Source of the DNA: Oscillospiraceae bacterium
GTDB lineage: Bacteria; Bacillota; Clostridia; Oscillospirales; CAG-272
DNA: 38,938 bases
Direction: 5' to 3'
NCBI GenBank assembly: GCA_015064745.1
Contig: SVRR01000018.1
Coordinates: 1 to 38,938 of the forward strand
This document shows, piece after piece, positions 8,439 through 15,472 of this stretch; the stretch's first letter is position 1, and every line of letters begins with the position of its first letter. A program made the position numbers and the translations under genes. The notes beneath the pieces were generated by a model that ran no database searches, was not told the origin of the DNA, and saw only the letters and a program-made list of their open reading frames with translations.

Positions 8439-8506
8439 TGCCCCCAGACGGATTTCAACCGACGCCTTTGATGTAAACACAACGCTCTCCCTTAAGCTAT
8501 ATGGGC
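8439..8506 (-). pseudogene. tRNA-like sequence (degenerate, anticodon-loop TAC)
   Basis: Read on the minus strand, 68 bases fold as a cloverleaf. The acceptor is GCCCATA with TGGGGGC and discriminator A, with one mismatch. The D stem is GCTT/GAGC with a short loop. The anticodon arm is TTGTG-TTTACAT-CAAAG, placing TAC (Val) at 34-36. The T arm is GTCGG-TTGAAAT-CCGTC. Each of the anticodon and T stems has a mismatch, TTC of the T loop is changed to TTG, the variable loop is only two bases, and no CCA is encoded. It lies 11 bases after the sigma factor stop codon. Probably a decayed tRNA or tRNA mimic. Confidence 0.5.
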
Positions 8507-8517
8507 ATATAAACAAA

Positions 8518-9072
8518 TTAATGTGCCAAGAGTGCTCGCAGCTTGGCTTGTATGCGAAACACAGCGTTTGACACCGATTTTTCGCTTTTGCCGAGTATCT
8601 CGGCAATCTTACCGTTCTTCTCTCCTTCGATCAAAAGCGAAAAAACACTCTCTTCGTAGGAGGAAAGCACCGTAACGATGCGTGCCAACAGCTCCGAGAG
8701 CTGCTCCTCTTCCAACAAAGAGCCAAGCGGCTCACGCTCATCCGAGAGAAGAAATCCATCCAGATTGCAAAAAGAAATTCCGTCCGGCACAGTCCTGCGA
8801 CGCAAAAAAGAAATCAAAGCGTTGCGGACGCAAATACGGGCATAAAGCCCAAAGGTTACGTCGGGGGAGGGCTTATAGGTGCACGCAGCACGATAAAGCG
8901 CCAAGCGCGCCTCTTGCGAAAGCTCTCTTCCGTCCGCCTCACAAAGACCTGCCGAAAAGGCTCGAACCAGCCCCTCCGTCATACCGACAAACCTTGAAGC
9001 CAAAAGCGCAAACGCCTCATCCTCGCCATCGCGGACGCGCAGCAACAACGCCCAAAGCTCCTTTTGCTCCAT
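8518..9072 (-). CDS. Sigma-70 family RNA polymerase sigma factor, SigH-like
   Basis: This 184-residue sigma factor has region 2 at about residues 45-105 (ELSQEARLALYRAACTYKP, then FGLYARICVRNALISFLRRR) and region 4 at the C-terminus (SSYEESVFSLLIEGEKNGKI, then a helix-turn-helix). Its size and its proximity to rlmB fit the sigma-H position of Clostridia, where SigH starts sporulation, but secE/nusG are not adjacent here, so identity with SigH is inferred. GGGAG lies 9 bases before the ATG at 9072; an ATG 10 codons upstream has no RBS. A consensus promoter lies 75 bases upstream. Confidence 0.8.
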   Translation of the reverse strand: MEQKELWALLLRVRDGEDEAFALLASRFVGMTEGLVRAFSAGLCEADGRELSQEARLALYRAACTYKPSPDVTFGLYARICVRNALISFLRRRTVPDGISFCNLDGFLLSDEREPLGSLLEEEQLSELLARIVTVLSSYEESVFSLLIEGEKNGKIAEILGKSEKSVSNAVFRIQAKLRALLAH

Positions 9073-9145
9073 AATCGGGTCTCCCAAGGCAAATTTAGCC
9101 ACGAACTTACAAAAAATAATATTCCTTATGAATACGATTGTCTTT

Positions 9146-9173
9146 ATTATAGCACTTTTCGCGCGTTTGTCAA
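9146..9173 (-). promoter_or_regulatory. Promoter of the sigma factor gene
   Basis: On the minus strand TTGACA (9173-9168) and TATAAT (9151-9146) are both perfect, with a 16-base spacer. Confidence 0.8.
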
Positions 9174-9208
9174 GGGTTTATTAAAAAAAAATTTACTATT
9201 TGTGCCAC

Positions 9209-9769
9209 TCAACCCATGTAATATGCAATTTTCCCCGTTAAAACAGCAAGCACCCCGCGACAAACCTCCTCAGGCTGTGCAGAAAAATGGGCGACGATAG
9301 CATTTGCCTCACTCTCTGTCGAAACGGTCACAGCGGTATTCATCATCACGCCTTGGGCATCCTTTATTTCGCATCCAACAAGATAGCTGCCATCCGCCGT
9401 TTTCTCCACAGAGGTGTTGGTGCTGGCACCGCGCAAATGAAGGGAAAGCCGCTTCATCGCGGAGGTGCGGCTTTTCTCGCGAATAGAATCATGGAGCGTG
9501 CCTTGCAATTCGGACGCCACCATATGTCCCAAGGGCGACACCACGTAAAGCGTTTCTTTCCCATCGTCGTACGCCGAAACGTGTCCCTTTTCCACAAGCT
9601 CGGAAAAGCATTCGGCAAAATCAAAACGCCCCACAACACCGTTCTCGCTAACGATCTCACGAATGATAGACTCGCTCATGGGATAGCGAAGCTCATCAAG
9701 CAAAAAGAGGATAAAGACCTTAATGTCTATTTTATCACTCATTTCTCCGTCATATTTCTTTTTATACAT
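9209..9769 (-). CDS. DUF4364 family protein (winged-helix-like regulator)
   Basis: This 186-residue protein matches DUF4364, a Clostridia family with an N-terminal winged-helix fold (here KVFILFLLDELRYPMSESII at about 17-36, then a helix and a wing around YVVSPLGHMVASEL). A C-terminal mixed domain follows and contains ECF-free beta strands such as GSYLVGCEIKD. Members are presumed DNA-binding regulators without known targets. GAGG lies 9 bases before the ATG at 9769; an internal ATG at 9742 has its GGAG too close. The gene follows the peptide-binding lipoprotein gene on the same strand but a terminator separates them. Confidence 0.8.
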   Translation of the reverse strand: MYKKKYDGEMSDKIDIKVFILFLLDELRYPMSESIIREIVSENGVVGRFDFAECFSELVEKGHVSAYDDGKETLYVVSPLGHMVASELQGTLHDSIREKSRTSAMKRLSLHLRGASTNTSVEKTADGSYLVGCEIKDAQGVMMNTAVTVSTESEANAIVAHFSAQPEEVCRGVLAVLTGKIAYYMG

Positions 9770-9851
9770 ACTGCGTTTCCTCTCCGGTTACAAGCCAAAA
9801 CACCGAGTGCGCAAGGTCACTTCGTGCCTTCACATTCTGTTATGTTTGGCT

Positions 9852-9879
9852 TAAAAGGGGTAGCCGACGGCTACCCCTT
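9852..9879 (-). terminator. Terminator of the peptide-binding lipoprotein gene
   Basis: An 11-bp perfect stem, AAGGGGTAGCC with GGCTACCCCTT (9855-9879, 3-base loop), is followed by a short T run on the minus strand, 9 bases after the stop codon. Confidence 0.85.
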
Positions 9880-9887
9880 CGCTATTC

Positions 9888-11765
9888 TCAATATTCTTCC
9901 TCTTCCTCTACCTTGACTTCCGCCTCGGGGAGGGAGACCTTCAAACGCGCGTGCGTCAGAACAGGGTTCCCGTAGCCATCGAAGTCAAGTCCGCCGATCT
10001 TCTCAACCAAATAGTAATTCTGGTTGTAAACAACGGGGACGATAGGCATCTTAGAGAGGAGATATTCCTCTGCCTCGTGCAGGATATCCGCACGCTTTTC
10101 CAGATCCTTCTCCGCCAAAGCTCTGTCCATGATCGCGTCATATGCAGCATCCGAGAAGCCGGAGCAATGCAAACGGTTCTTTGCGTTAGAAAGCCCCGTG
10201 GTCTCATCAATGTAATATTCTACACCGTTACCGTTCAGAAGAGTAGTAAAGCCGCAAAGCGCGGTAAAGGCGTTCGTGGAATACATGTTATAATCAAGAC
10301 CCAAAACGTCAAACTCGCCGGAAATGTACGCCGCTTGGATACCGTCATCATAAACGGGGATACGGCTTCCGACCACTACCGTTCTTCCGGGCTCACCCTT
10401 TTCGTCAGCCCAGATCTCGGTGTCCTGCTTGACGTAGTTGACATCGACCTCGAAGCCAAGCTCGCCCCAAGCCTCTTCTACGTGCTCCGCGATCAAATGA
10501 TCCTCCACGGTGTCTCGAACAGTGAGCTTGATGGTAGCGGAGGTATCGACGCCCGCAAGCAACGCGCGCGCTTCGTCAAGCCTTGCCTCGGTCACAATGA
10601 GAGACTCTGCTTCCGAGCGGAAGGAGGTCTTCTTCTTCACAGAATCCCATACGGCATGAGAAATGAATCCGTCAGCAGCCTTCGCGAAGACGAGCTCCTC
10701 AGCAAGATAGTTGCGGTCGATCGCCATGGAGAGCGCAAGGCGAACCTTTTCATTGTCAAAGGGCGCCTTGTTCGTGTTAAAGACAAAGGAGTAGGTGGAG
10801 AAGGCATCAAAAACATCCGCATCGTCGAAATATTCAAGACGCAGCTCCTTATCAAGCGGCATCGCTCCCACGCAGAAGATCGCTTCCTCGGCAACATCGG
10901 AAAGAGAGTAGAACTTATCGAAGGTATCCTGCAAAAAGCCGTTCATGTCGCCGCGGTAATTTCTGTCGAAATCCTCGTTGGTCCACTGCATTTGGATCTG
11001 AGAAGGATAAACGTCCTTCGTTTTATTGCCCTCCTCAGGCTCACTAACGTGGTAATACTCGTTTTTCTGCAAGGTGAACTCACCCGTAGACGCGTTCCAG
11101 CTACGAATAGCGAACGCACCGTTGGTCGCTATGAAGGAGGTACGTTTTGCCCAATATTCCTTGTCCGGGTCGCCCTCGGTAACCTTGTTCTCGCGCAAGG
11201 GAGAAAGCGCCACGGAGGTCAGGTTGCGCAAGAAAGCGTCGTAGTCGATCTTACCCTCAAAGGTGATGGTAAAGACATCCTTGTTGGCTTCAAGACCGAT
11301 ATCGTTTCTCGAAACGCCTGCCACATCCTGCTTTACCTTGGTAGCGTTTTTAACATCATAGAGAAGAGGTGCGGCTTGGCTCATGAACTCGGGGTCAAGG
11401 ATACGCGTCCAAGCGAAATAAAGATCGTCCGCCGTGACCTTTGCCTTACCGTCATTCCAATAGGTCTCTTTTAACGTGATCTCCATCTGATAAAGGTTCT
11501 TTTCTTCATCTTCGATGATCTTATAGCTCTTGGCAAGACCGGGCTTTACCTTCCCATTCTCGTCAAGCAAAAATAAAGGCTCAAAGATCAAGCTCATTAC
11601 GCGATTGACATTGTCGTCCACAAAGGCGAGAGCCGGATCGAAGTCGTAGATCTGGTCGCCAAGGTAGATGCGGATCTCAGCATCCTTTTTACCGCACCCC
11701 GAAAGGGTAGCGATCATGCCAAAGAGCATTGACGCAACCAAGAGCAAGCTAAGAATTTTTTTCAT
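9888..11765 (-). CDS. Oligopeptide-type ABC transporter substrate-binding lipoprotein
   Basis: The 625-residue protein starts with MKKILSLLLVASMLFGM and a lipobox LSGC, so it is exported and lipid-anchored. The body is an SBP_bac_5 (DppA/OppA) domain: the early YDFDPALAFVDDNVNRVMSL, WNDGKAKVTADDLYFAWTRI and the later KVRLALSMAIDRNYL are typical. It would bind peptides or similar solutes for an ABC importer. No permease or ATPase genes of this class lie nearby, so its transporter partner is elsewhere. The C-terminus ends in an acidic KVEEEEEY. GGAGGA 9 bases before the ATG at 11765 sets the start. Confidence 0.9.
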   Translation of the reverse strand: MKKILSLLLVASMLFGMIATLSGCGKKDAEIRIYLGDQIYDFDPALAFVDDNVNRVMSLIFEPLFLLDENGKVKPGLAKSYKIIEDEEKNLYQMEITLKETYWNDGKAKVTADDLYFAWTRILDPEFMSQAAPLLYDVKNATKVKQDVAGVSRNDIGLEANKDVFTITFEGKIDYDAFLRNLTSVALSPLRENKVTEGDPDKEYWAKRTSFIATNGAFAIRSWNASTGEFTLQKNEYYHVSEPEEGNKTKDVYPSQIQMQWTNEDFDRNYRGDMNGFLQDTFDKFYSLSDVAEEAIFCVGAMPLDKELRLEYFDDADVFDAFSTYSFVFNTNKAPFDNEKVRLALSMAIDRNYLAEELVFAKAADGFISHAVWDSVKKKTSFRSEAESLIVTEARLDEARALLAGVDTSATIKLTVRDTVEDHLIAEHVEEAWGELGFEVDVNYVKQDTEIWADEKGEPGRTVVVGSRIPVYDDGIQAAYISGEFDVLGLDYNMYSTNAFTALCGFTTLLNGNGVEYYIDETTGLSNAKNRLHCSGFSDAAYDAIMDRALAEKDLEKRADILHEAEEYLLSKMPIVPVVYNQNYYLVEKIGGLDFDGYGNPVLTHARLKVSLPEAEVKVEEEEEY

Positions 11766-11811
11766 CGTGTTTTTTCCTCCGAGTATGTAAAGAAACATTT
11801 CAACAAAATAG

Positions 11812-11840
11812 ATTATAACACAAACTTTCGTCACATGCAA
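11812..11840 (-). promoter_or_regulatory. Promoter of the peptide-binding lipoprotein gene
   Basis: On the minus strand TATAAT (11817-11812) is perfect, with TTGCAT 17 bases upstream as a partial -35. Confidence 0.5.
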
Positions 11841-11874
11841 CAGTATTTCTACTTTTTTCAAAAAGGTTTGGTTG

Positions 11875-11912
11875 AATGCACAAAGAAAGCTTTGTTTTTC
11901 TGTGCATTTTTA
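11875..11912. other. Unassigned hairpin in the oppA-like/gpr intergenic region
   Basis: AATGCACA (11875-11882) and TGTGCATT (11901-11908) form an 8-bp stem followed by T residues on the plus strand; an inner alternative is ACAAAG/CTTTGT. It lies between two divergent promoters and terminates no visible gene. Confidence 0.4.
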
Positions 11913-11964
11913 ACAACCGTTTTTCCGTTTTTTTCCATTAATTTTTTATCTCGTCCATGAAAGG

Positions 11965-11995
11965 TGAATAAGTGGCTCATATATCGGTATAAAAT
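11965..11995 (+). promoter_or_regulatory. Forespore (sigma-F/G-like) promoter of gpr
   Basis: TGAATA (11965-11970) is followed after 15 bases by GGTATAAAAT (11986-11995), which resembles sigma-F/sigma-G elements. In Bacillus gpr is made in the forespore under these factors. Assigned by eye from the consensus. Confidence 0.45.
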
Positions 11996-12035
11996 CAGCA
12001 AAAACGGGCTGTAACACGCCGCGTAAGGAGAAAAT

Positions 12036-12896
12036 TTGAAAGTGAAAAAAAGAAAAAACGACGCTCCCCCTGCCTTCCGCGAAACAGACCTCGCGTTAGA
12101 GCGAAATCAGCATCCCTCACGCAAAAACGGTATATTTTACAAGGAAGCCGTGCACGGAAATATCCGCTTCACCGCGCTTTCGGTAAGCGAGGAGGCAAAA
12201 ACCGCCGAAGACCGCGCAGGAAGGACGCTTTCCATTTCGGTCCCATCTCCTTTCCTTTGGAGCGAAGAGGAAAGGGATGCCGTGCGTGACGCACTCCGCC
12301 TTGCCTTGGAATTTTTCTTTCCCACCCCACCGGAACGCCTCCTCGTCACGGGGCTTGGCAACCGTCGCTTGACCGCTGACAGCCTTGGACCTCTCACAGC
12401 GGAAAGGATCGAGGTCAGCGCCGCACTCCCCGAAGCGCTTTTCGAGCAATTTGGGTTAGCGCCAAGCACCCGTGTCGCCGTGTGCGTACCTGACGTTTTT
12501 TCTAAAACGGGTATTGAAAGCGTGCGTTCCATTGAAGCGGCAGTCCGCCTTTTTAAGGCAGACGCCGTGCTCGCCTTCGACGCACTCGCGGCGAAGGAAA
12601 AGGAACGCTTGCTTCGCGTGATAGAGATCACCGATACAGGCACGTTGCCCGGCGGCGGTGTAAAACGCGGCGGTCTTTTTCTCTCGAAGGAAAGCCTCGG
12701 CGTCCCCGTGATTGCCGTCGGTGTTCCCACGGTGGTCCGCACGGACGGAGAGCATTTTCTCGTTTCGCGCGATATGGAAGAGCACTTGGACGAGCTCTGC
12801 GCGGTGCTTGCCGACGCAACAAATCTGACCTTTGGAGATACGAACCGCTTGGAGGACACGACGCTAGCGGCGCTTTTTGAGGAGGTTTCGGCATGA
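12036..12896 (+). CDS. gpr: Germination protease GPR (spore protease)
   Basis: GPR degrades small acid-soluble spore proteins at germination, releasing amino acids and freeing DNA. Here it has 286 residues, shorter than the Bacillus form (about 370). RETDLALE (15-22) matches the propeptide/processing region. The two catalytic aspartates of this unusual acid protease are visible: Asp115 in RLTADSLGP and Asp182 in FDALAAKE, about 66 residues apart as in Bacillus. TGIES and VGVPTVV are further family motifs. Translation appears to start at TTG, 5 bases after AAGGAG; a GTG two codons later is the alternative. The stop overlaps the next gene (ATGA). Confidence 0.92.
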   Translation: MKVKKRKNDAPPAFRETDLALERNQHPSRKNGIFYKEAVHGNIRFTALSVSEEAKTAEDRAGRTLSISVPSPFLWSEEERDAVRDALRLALEFFFPTPPERLLVTGLGNRRLTADSLGPLTAERIEVSAALPEALFEQFGLAPSTRVAVCVPDVFSKTGIESVRSIEAAVRLFKADAVLAFDALAAKEKERLLRVIEITDTGTLPGGGVKRGGLFLSKESLGVPVIAVGVPTVVRTDGEHFLVSRDMEEHLDELCAVLADATNLTFGDTNRLEDTTLAALFEEVSA

Positions 12897-13213
12897 AAAG
12901 AGCATTTTGTGTGCTTTTGTCCGTTTTGGTCCTCGCTACCCTCCTTTTTTCCCTTTTGTGCTTGCGTGTTGCGCGAGGAGAGGCATTTTCGGCTTCGGCG
13001 GAATATTGCGAGGGGCACGCGCTTTTTTCCGTCAGCGTTGTTTTCCCGAACAAATTGCCCCGCATGAGCGACGCCATGACAATTCTTGAAGAGGTGCTTC
13101 CGCCGTTACTTCACGCGCCGCCGCGCATTCTTTGGAGCATTTCGGAGGGGCTTTGGCAAAGCGCGAGAAGCGCCGTAAAGGCGGAGCTTGGCGGGTGCAA
13201 GGCTTTTCCTTAA
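12893..13213 (+). CDS. Small exported protein of unknown function in the spoIIP position
   Basis: I do not recognise this 106-residue protein. Residues 1-28 form a signal peptide or membrane anchor (MKRAFCVLLSVLVLATLLFS, then LLCLRVARG). The rest is a short soluble domain with two cysteines (39 and 103) and no known motif. Its ATG overlaps the gpr stop by 4 bases, so it is translationally coupled and should be made in the forespore with GPR. In many endospore formers the gene after gpr is spoIIP, a much larger peptidoglycan hydrolase; this protein is too short and lacks its domain. A sporulation role is inferred from position only. Confidence 0.65.
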   Translation: MKRAFCVLLSVLVLATLLFSLLCLRVARGEAFSASAEYCEGHALFSVSVVFPNKLPRMSDAMTILEEVLPPLLHAPPRILWSISEGLWQSARSAVKAELGGCKAFP

Positions 13214-13222
13214 AAAGCATCG

Positions 13223-13251
13223 GCATATTTTTGCTTCCCGTATCATAGGAT
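13223..13251 (+). promoter_or_regulatory. Sigma-E-like promoter of spoIVA
   Basis: GCATATT (13223-13229) and CATAGGAT (13244-13251) are 14 bases apart, close to the sigma-E consensus (KMATATT, 14-15 bases, CATACAMT). SpoIVA is a sigma-E product in Bacillus, so context agrees. Confidence 0.65.
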
Positions 13252-13293
13252 GTACGGACGTAACATCAAAGCGAGAAAGGAAAGGTAAAAAAC

Positions 13294-14772
13294 ATGGTCA
13301 GCACATCCCTATATCACGACATTGCCGCACGCACAAAGGGAGACATCTATATTGGCGTGGTGGGGCCCGTGCGCACGGGAAAATCCACCTTTATCAAACG
13401 GTTTATGGAAACCACCGTTTTACCCGTCATCAAGGATGAAAGCGACTACAAGCGAGCAAAAGACGAGCTCCCGCAATCCGCATCGGGAAAAACGGTCATG
13501 ACCGCAGAGCCGAAGTTCATCCCTAACGAGGCAGTCCGCATCATGCTGGAGGGAGGGACGGATATGCGCATCCGCCTGGTAGACTCCGTGGGCTACACCG
13601 TACCCGGCGCACTTGGGCAAGAGGAGGGCGGCGCGCCAAGACTCGTACACACGCCTTGGTCAAACGAGCCGCTTCCCTTCGCGGAGGCGGCAGAGCTCGG
13701 CACGAAGAAGGTCATGACCGAGCACGCGACGCTTGCCATGCTCGTCACAACAGACGGATCCTTCGGAGAAATTCCGCGTGAGGATTACGTAGATGCCGAG
13801 GAACGGGTAGCGAGGGAGCTTATCGCTTCTTCCGTCCCCTTTGCCATTATCTTAAACTCCGCCACACCCGAGGCGGAAGAAACGAGAGCCCTCGCATATG
13901 CGCTTGAAGAAAAGTACAACGCCCCCGTGGCACTTCTCTCTTGCCTTGCGATGGACGATGAGGACATCGGGCACATTTTCGAGCTTTTGCTTGCGGAATT
14001 CCCCATCACAGAGCTGACTGTGACACTGCCCTCCTTCTTTTCCGCTTTGCCCAAAGAGCATCCGCTACGAGAAAAATTCATCGCGGCGATCCGTACGGTC
14101 GCCGACGGCTCTGTCAAAATGGGAGATATCGCAAAATGCGCCTCCGCCTTCCCGCCCGACGACGTTATTGAAGGTATCACGGTTACCGCTTTGCATCCCG
14201 AAAGCGGCAAGGCAACACTCGCCGTAGCCGAGGCGGAGGGGCTTGCCTTCCGCGTCATCAGCGAGCTTTGCGGACGTGCGATTTCAAGTGACGCCCAGCT
14301 GTTCTCTCTTCTCAGGGAATATGCCGAAACGGCGGCGGCGTACGACCGTCTGCGCGAGGCACTTGACGAGGTGGAAAAGAAGGGCTACGGCATCGTTATG
14401 CCTACCGCCGACGAGCTTCGCCTCGAAGAGCCGAAGATCGTTAAGCAGATGGGCGGCTACGGCGTGCGGCTACGCGCGTCGGCAAAGAGCATACATATGA
14501 TCCGCGCCAACATCGAAACCGAGCTTTCTCCCAGCGTCGGCACCGAAGCGGAAACCGAGGAGCTGGTCAAAAATCTCCTTGCTGAGTTTGACGAAAACCC
14601 AACCGAGATCTGGCACTCCAAGCTTTTCGGAAAATCCCTTTACGACCTCGTGGGCGAAGGGCTGCACGCGAAGCTCTCCCACATGCCGGAGGAATCGCGC
14701 GTAAAGCTCTCCGAAACGCTGGAGCGCATCATCAACGAGGGGGCGGGCGGACTCATCTGTATCCTTCTTTGA
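13294..14772 (+). CDS. spoIVA: Stage IV sporulation protein A (spore coat basement ATPase)
   Basis: SpoIVA is a cytoskeletal ATPase of the mother cell that polymerises on the forespore surface and carries the spore coat. The protein has 492 residues, the same as in Bacillus subtilis. The N-terminal GTPase-like domain holds the Walker A motif GPVRTGKST (about 25-33), RLVDSVGYTVPGA (Walker B/switch) and VTTDGSFGEIPREDY. The middle and C-terminal domains complete the family length, ending in GAGGLICILL, a conserved C-terminus needed for membrane targeting. GAAAGGAAAGG precedes the ATG. A sigma-E-like promoter and a strong terminator make it a single-gene transcript. Confidence 0.96.
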   Translation: MVSTSLYHDIAARTKGDIYIGVVGPVRTGKSTFIKRFMETTVLPVIKDESDYKRAKDELPQSASGKTVMTAEPKFIPNEAVRIMLEGGTDMRIRLVDSVGYTVPGALGQEEGGAPRLVHTPWSNEPLPFAEAAELGTKKVMTEHATLAMLVTTDGSFGEIPREDYVDAEERVARELIASSVPFAIILNSATPEAEETRALAYALEEKYNAPVALLSCLAMDDEDIGHIFELLLAEFPITELTVTLPSFFSALPKEHPLREKFIAAIRTVADGSVKMGDIAKCASAFPPDDVIEGITVTALHPESGKATLAVAEAEGLAFRVISELCGRAISSDAQLFSLLREYAETAAAYDRLREALDEVEKKGYGIVMPTADELRLEEPKIVKQMGGYGVRLRASAKSIHMIRANIETELSPSVGTEAETEELVKNLLAEFDENPTEIWHSKLFGKSLYDLVGEGLHAKLSHMPEESRVKLSETLERIINEGAGGLICILL

Positions 14773-14780
14773 AAAATTTA

Positions 14781-14804
14781 CGCCGCGTGCATTTGCACGC
14801 GGCG
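14781..14804. terminator. Bidirectional terminator between spoIVA and the kinase gene
   Basis: A 10-bp GC-rich stem, CGCCGCGTGC with GCACGCGGCG and a 4-base loop, has T-rich sequence on both sides and separates convergent genes. Confidence 0.85.
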
Positions 14805-14819
14805 TTCTGCTTTCTTAAT

Positions 14820-15341
14820 TTATTGATGCTCTTTTGTGATACGGTTGAGGAAGGATACGAACACTCGCTCGGTGTCGGCAAGCGGTCGGTCATTGTAAAA
14901 AACGTAATCGTAGCGGTACTTTTCAACGTCGTCGTCCGCCGCGTTTCCGTAGGCACCGCCGCGGTGGTGAAAGCGTCTGCCGCCACGCACGAGAAGGGTG
15001 ATCGCTTCTCCGTTCGTCGCTTCCACAAACTTACGGATCTCCTCCCCTTCACGGATGTGAACGAACATAATTTCTTCGTCTGAAAGGAGAAAATCCTCGT
15101 ATTCCTTTGCGATCCATTTGGTCGGATAATCGTTATAAGCTACGGTGAGTGCTTTAAGGTCGGCAAGAAATTTTCTCGCGCGGTCGGTCTTTTCCCCGCC
15201 CCAACCGCAAAGGGCAGCGATCTCCTTGATGGGGGTGATCGAGGACACGTTTTTCACCTTAAAATGCTTTGCTGCCATCGCGCAAAGAGTATCCTTTCCC
15301 ACACCGCCCGGGCCATTAATAACGATTACGTGCTTTTTCAT
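14820..15341 (-). CDS. P-loop nucleoside/nucleotide kinase-like protein
   Basis: This 173-residue protein starts with a P-loop, INGPGGVGKDTLC (about 7-19), in which the KDT form recalls deoxynucleoside monophosphate kinases and dephospho-CoA kinases. A lid-type arginine-rich stretch (LVRGGRRFHHRGGAYGN) follows at about 125-141, and FVHIREGEEIRKF looks like an acceptor-binding element. It probably phosphorylates a small nucleotide-like substrate, which I cannot name. AAGGAAG precedes the ATG at 15341. It is transcribed alone and divergently from the mutarotase gene. Confidence 0.7.
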   Translation of the reverse strand: MKKHVIVINGPGGVGKDTLCAMAAKHFKVKNVSSITPIKEIAALCGWGGEKTDRARKFLADLKALTVAYNDYPTKWIAKEYEDFLLSDEEIMFVHIREGEEIRKFVEATNGEAITLLVRGGRRFHHRGGAYGNAADDDVEKYRYDYVFYNDRPLADTERVFVSFLNRITKEHQ

Positions 15342-15369
15342 ACGTTGCTTCCTTTTCCGTCTTTTCTTT

Positions 15370-15398
15370 ATTGTAGCGCATATTGGCAAAAAAGTCAA
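15370..15398 (-). promoter_or_regulatory. Promoter of the P-loop kinase gene
   Basis: On the minus strand TTGACT (15398-15393) and TACAAT (15375-15370) are 17 bases apart. Confidence 0.7.
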
Positions 15399-15415
15399 GA
15401 AAAAAGAAAAAGCTC

Positions 15416-15444
15416 TTTACTTTTTACACTTTTTCTGCTACACT
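15416..15444 (+). promoter_or_regulatory. Promoter of the mutarotase gene
   Basis: TTTACT (15416-15421) and TACACT (15439-15444) are 17 bases apart, 28 bases before the ATG, with AAGGAG at 15461-15466. Confidence 0.6.
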
Positions 15445-15472
15445 TAAACAAAAAAGCGACAAGGAGAATGTC

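Noticed and set aside
8406-8606. Upstream extension of the zinc-ribbon frame
   Set aside because: It overlaps the tRNA-like element and the sigma factor gene and has no family similarity; the ATG at 8405 has an RBS.
9951-11474. A 507-codon open frame on the plus strand opposite the peptide-binding lipoprotein gene
   Set aside because: It is fully antisense to a gene with clear family motifs, has no RBS or domain, and arises from codon bias of the real gene.
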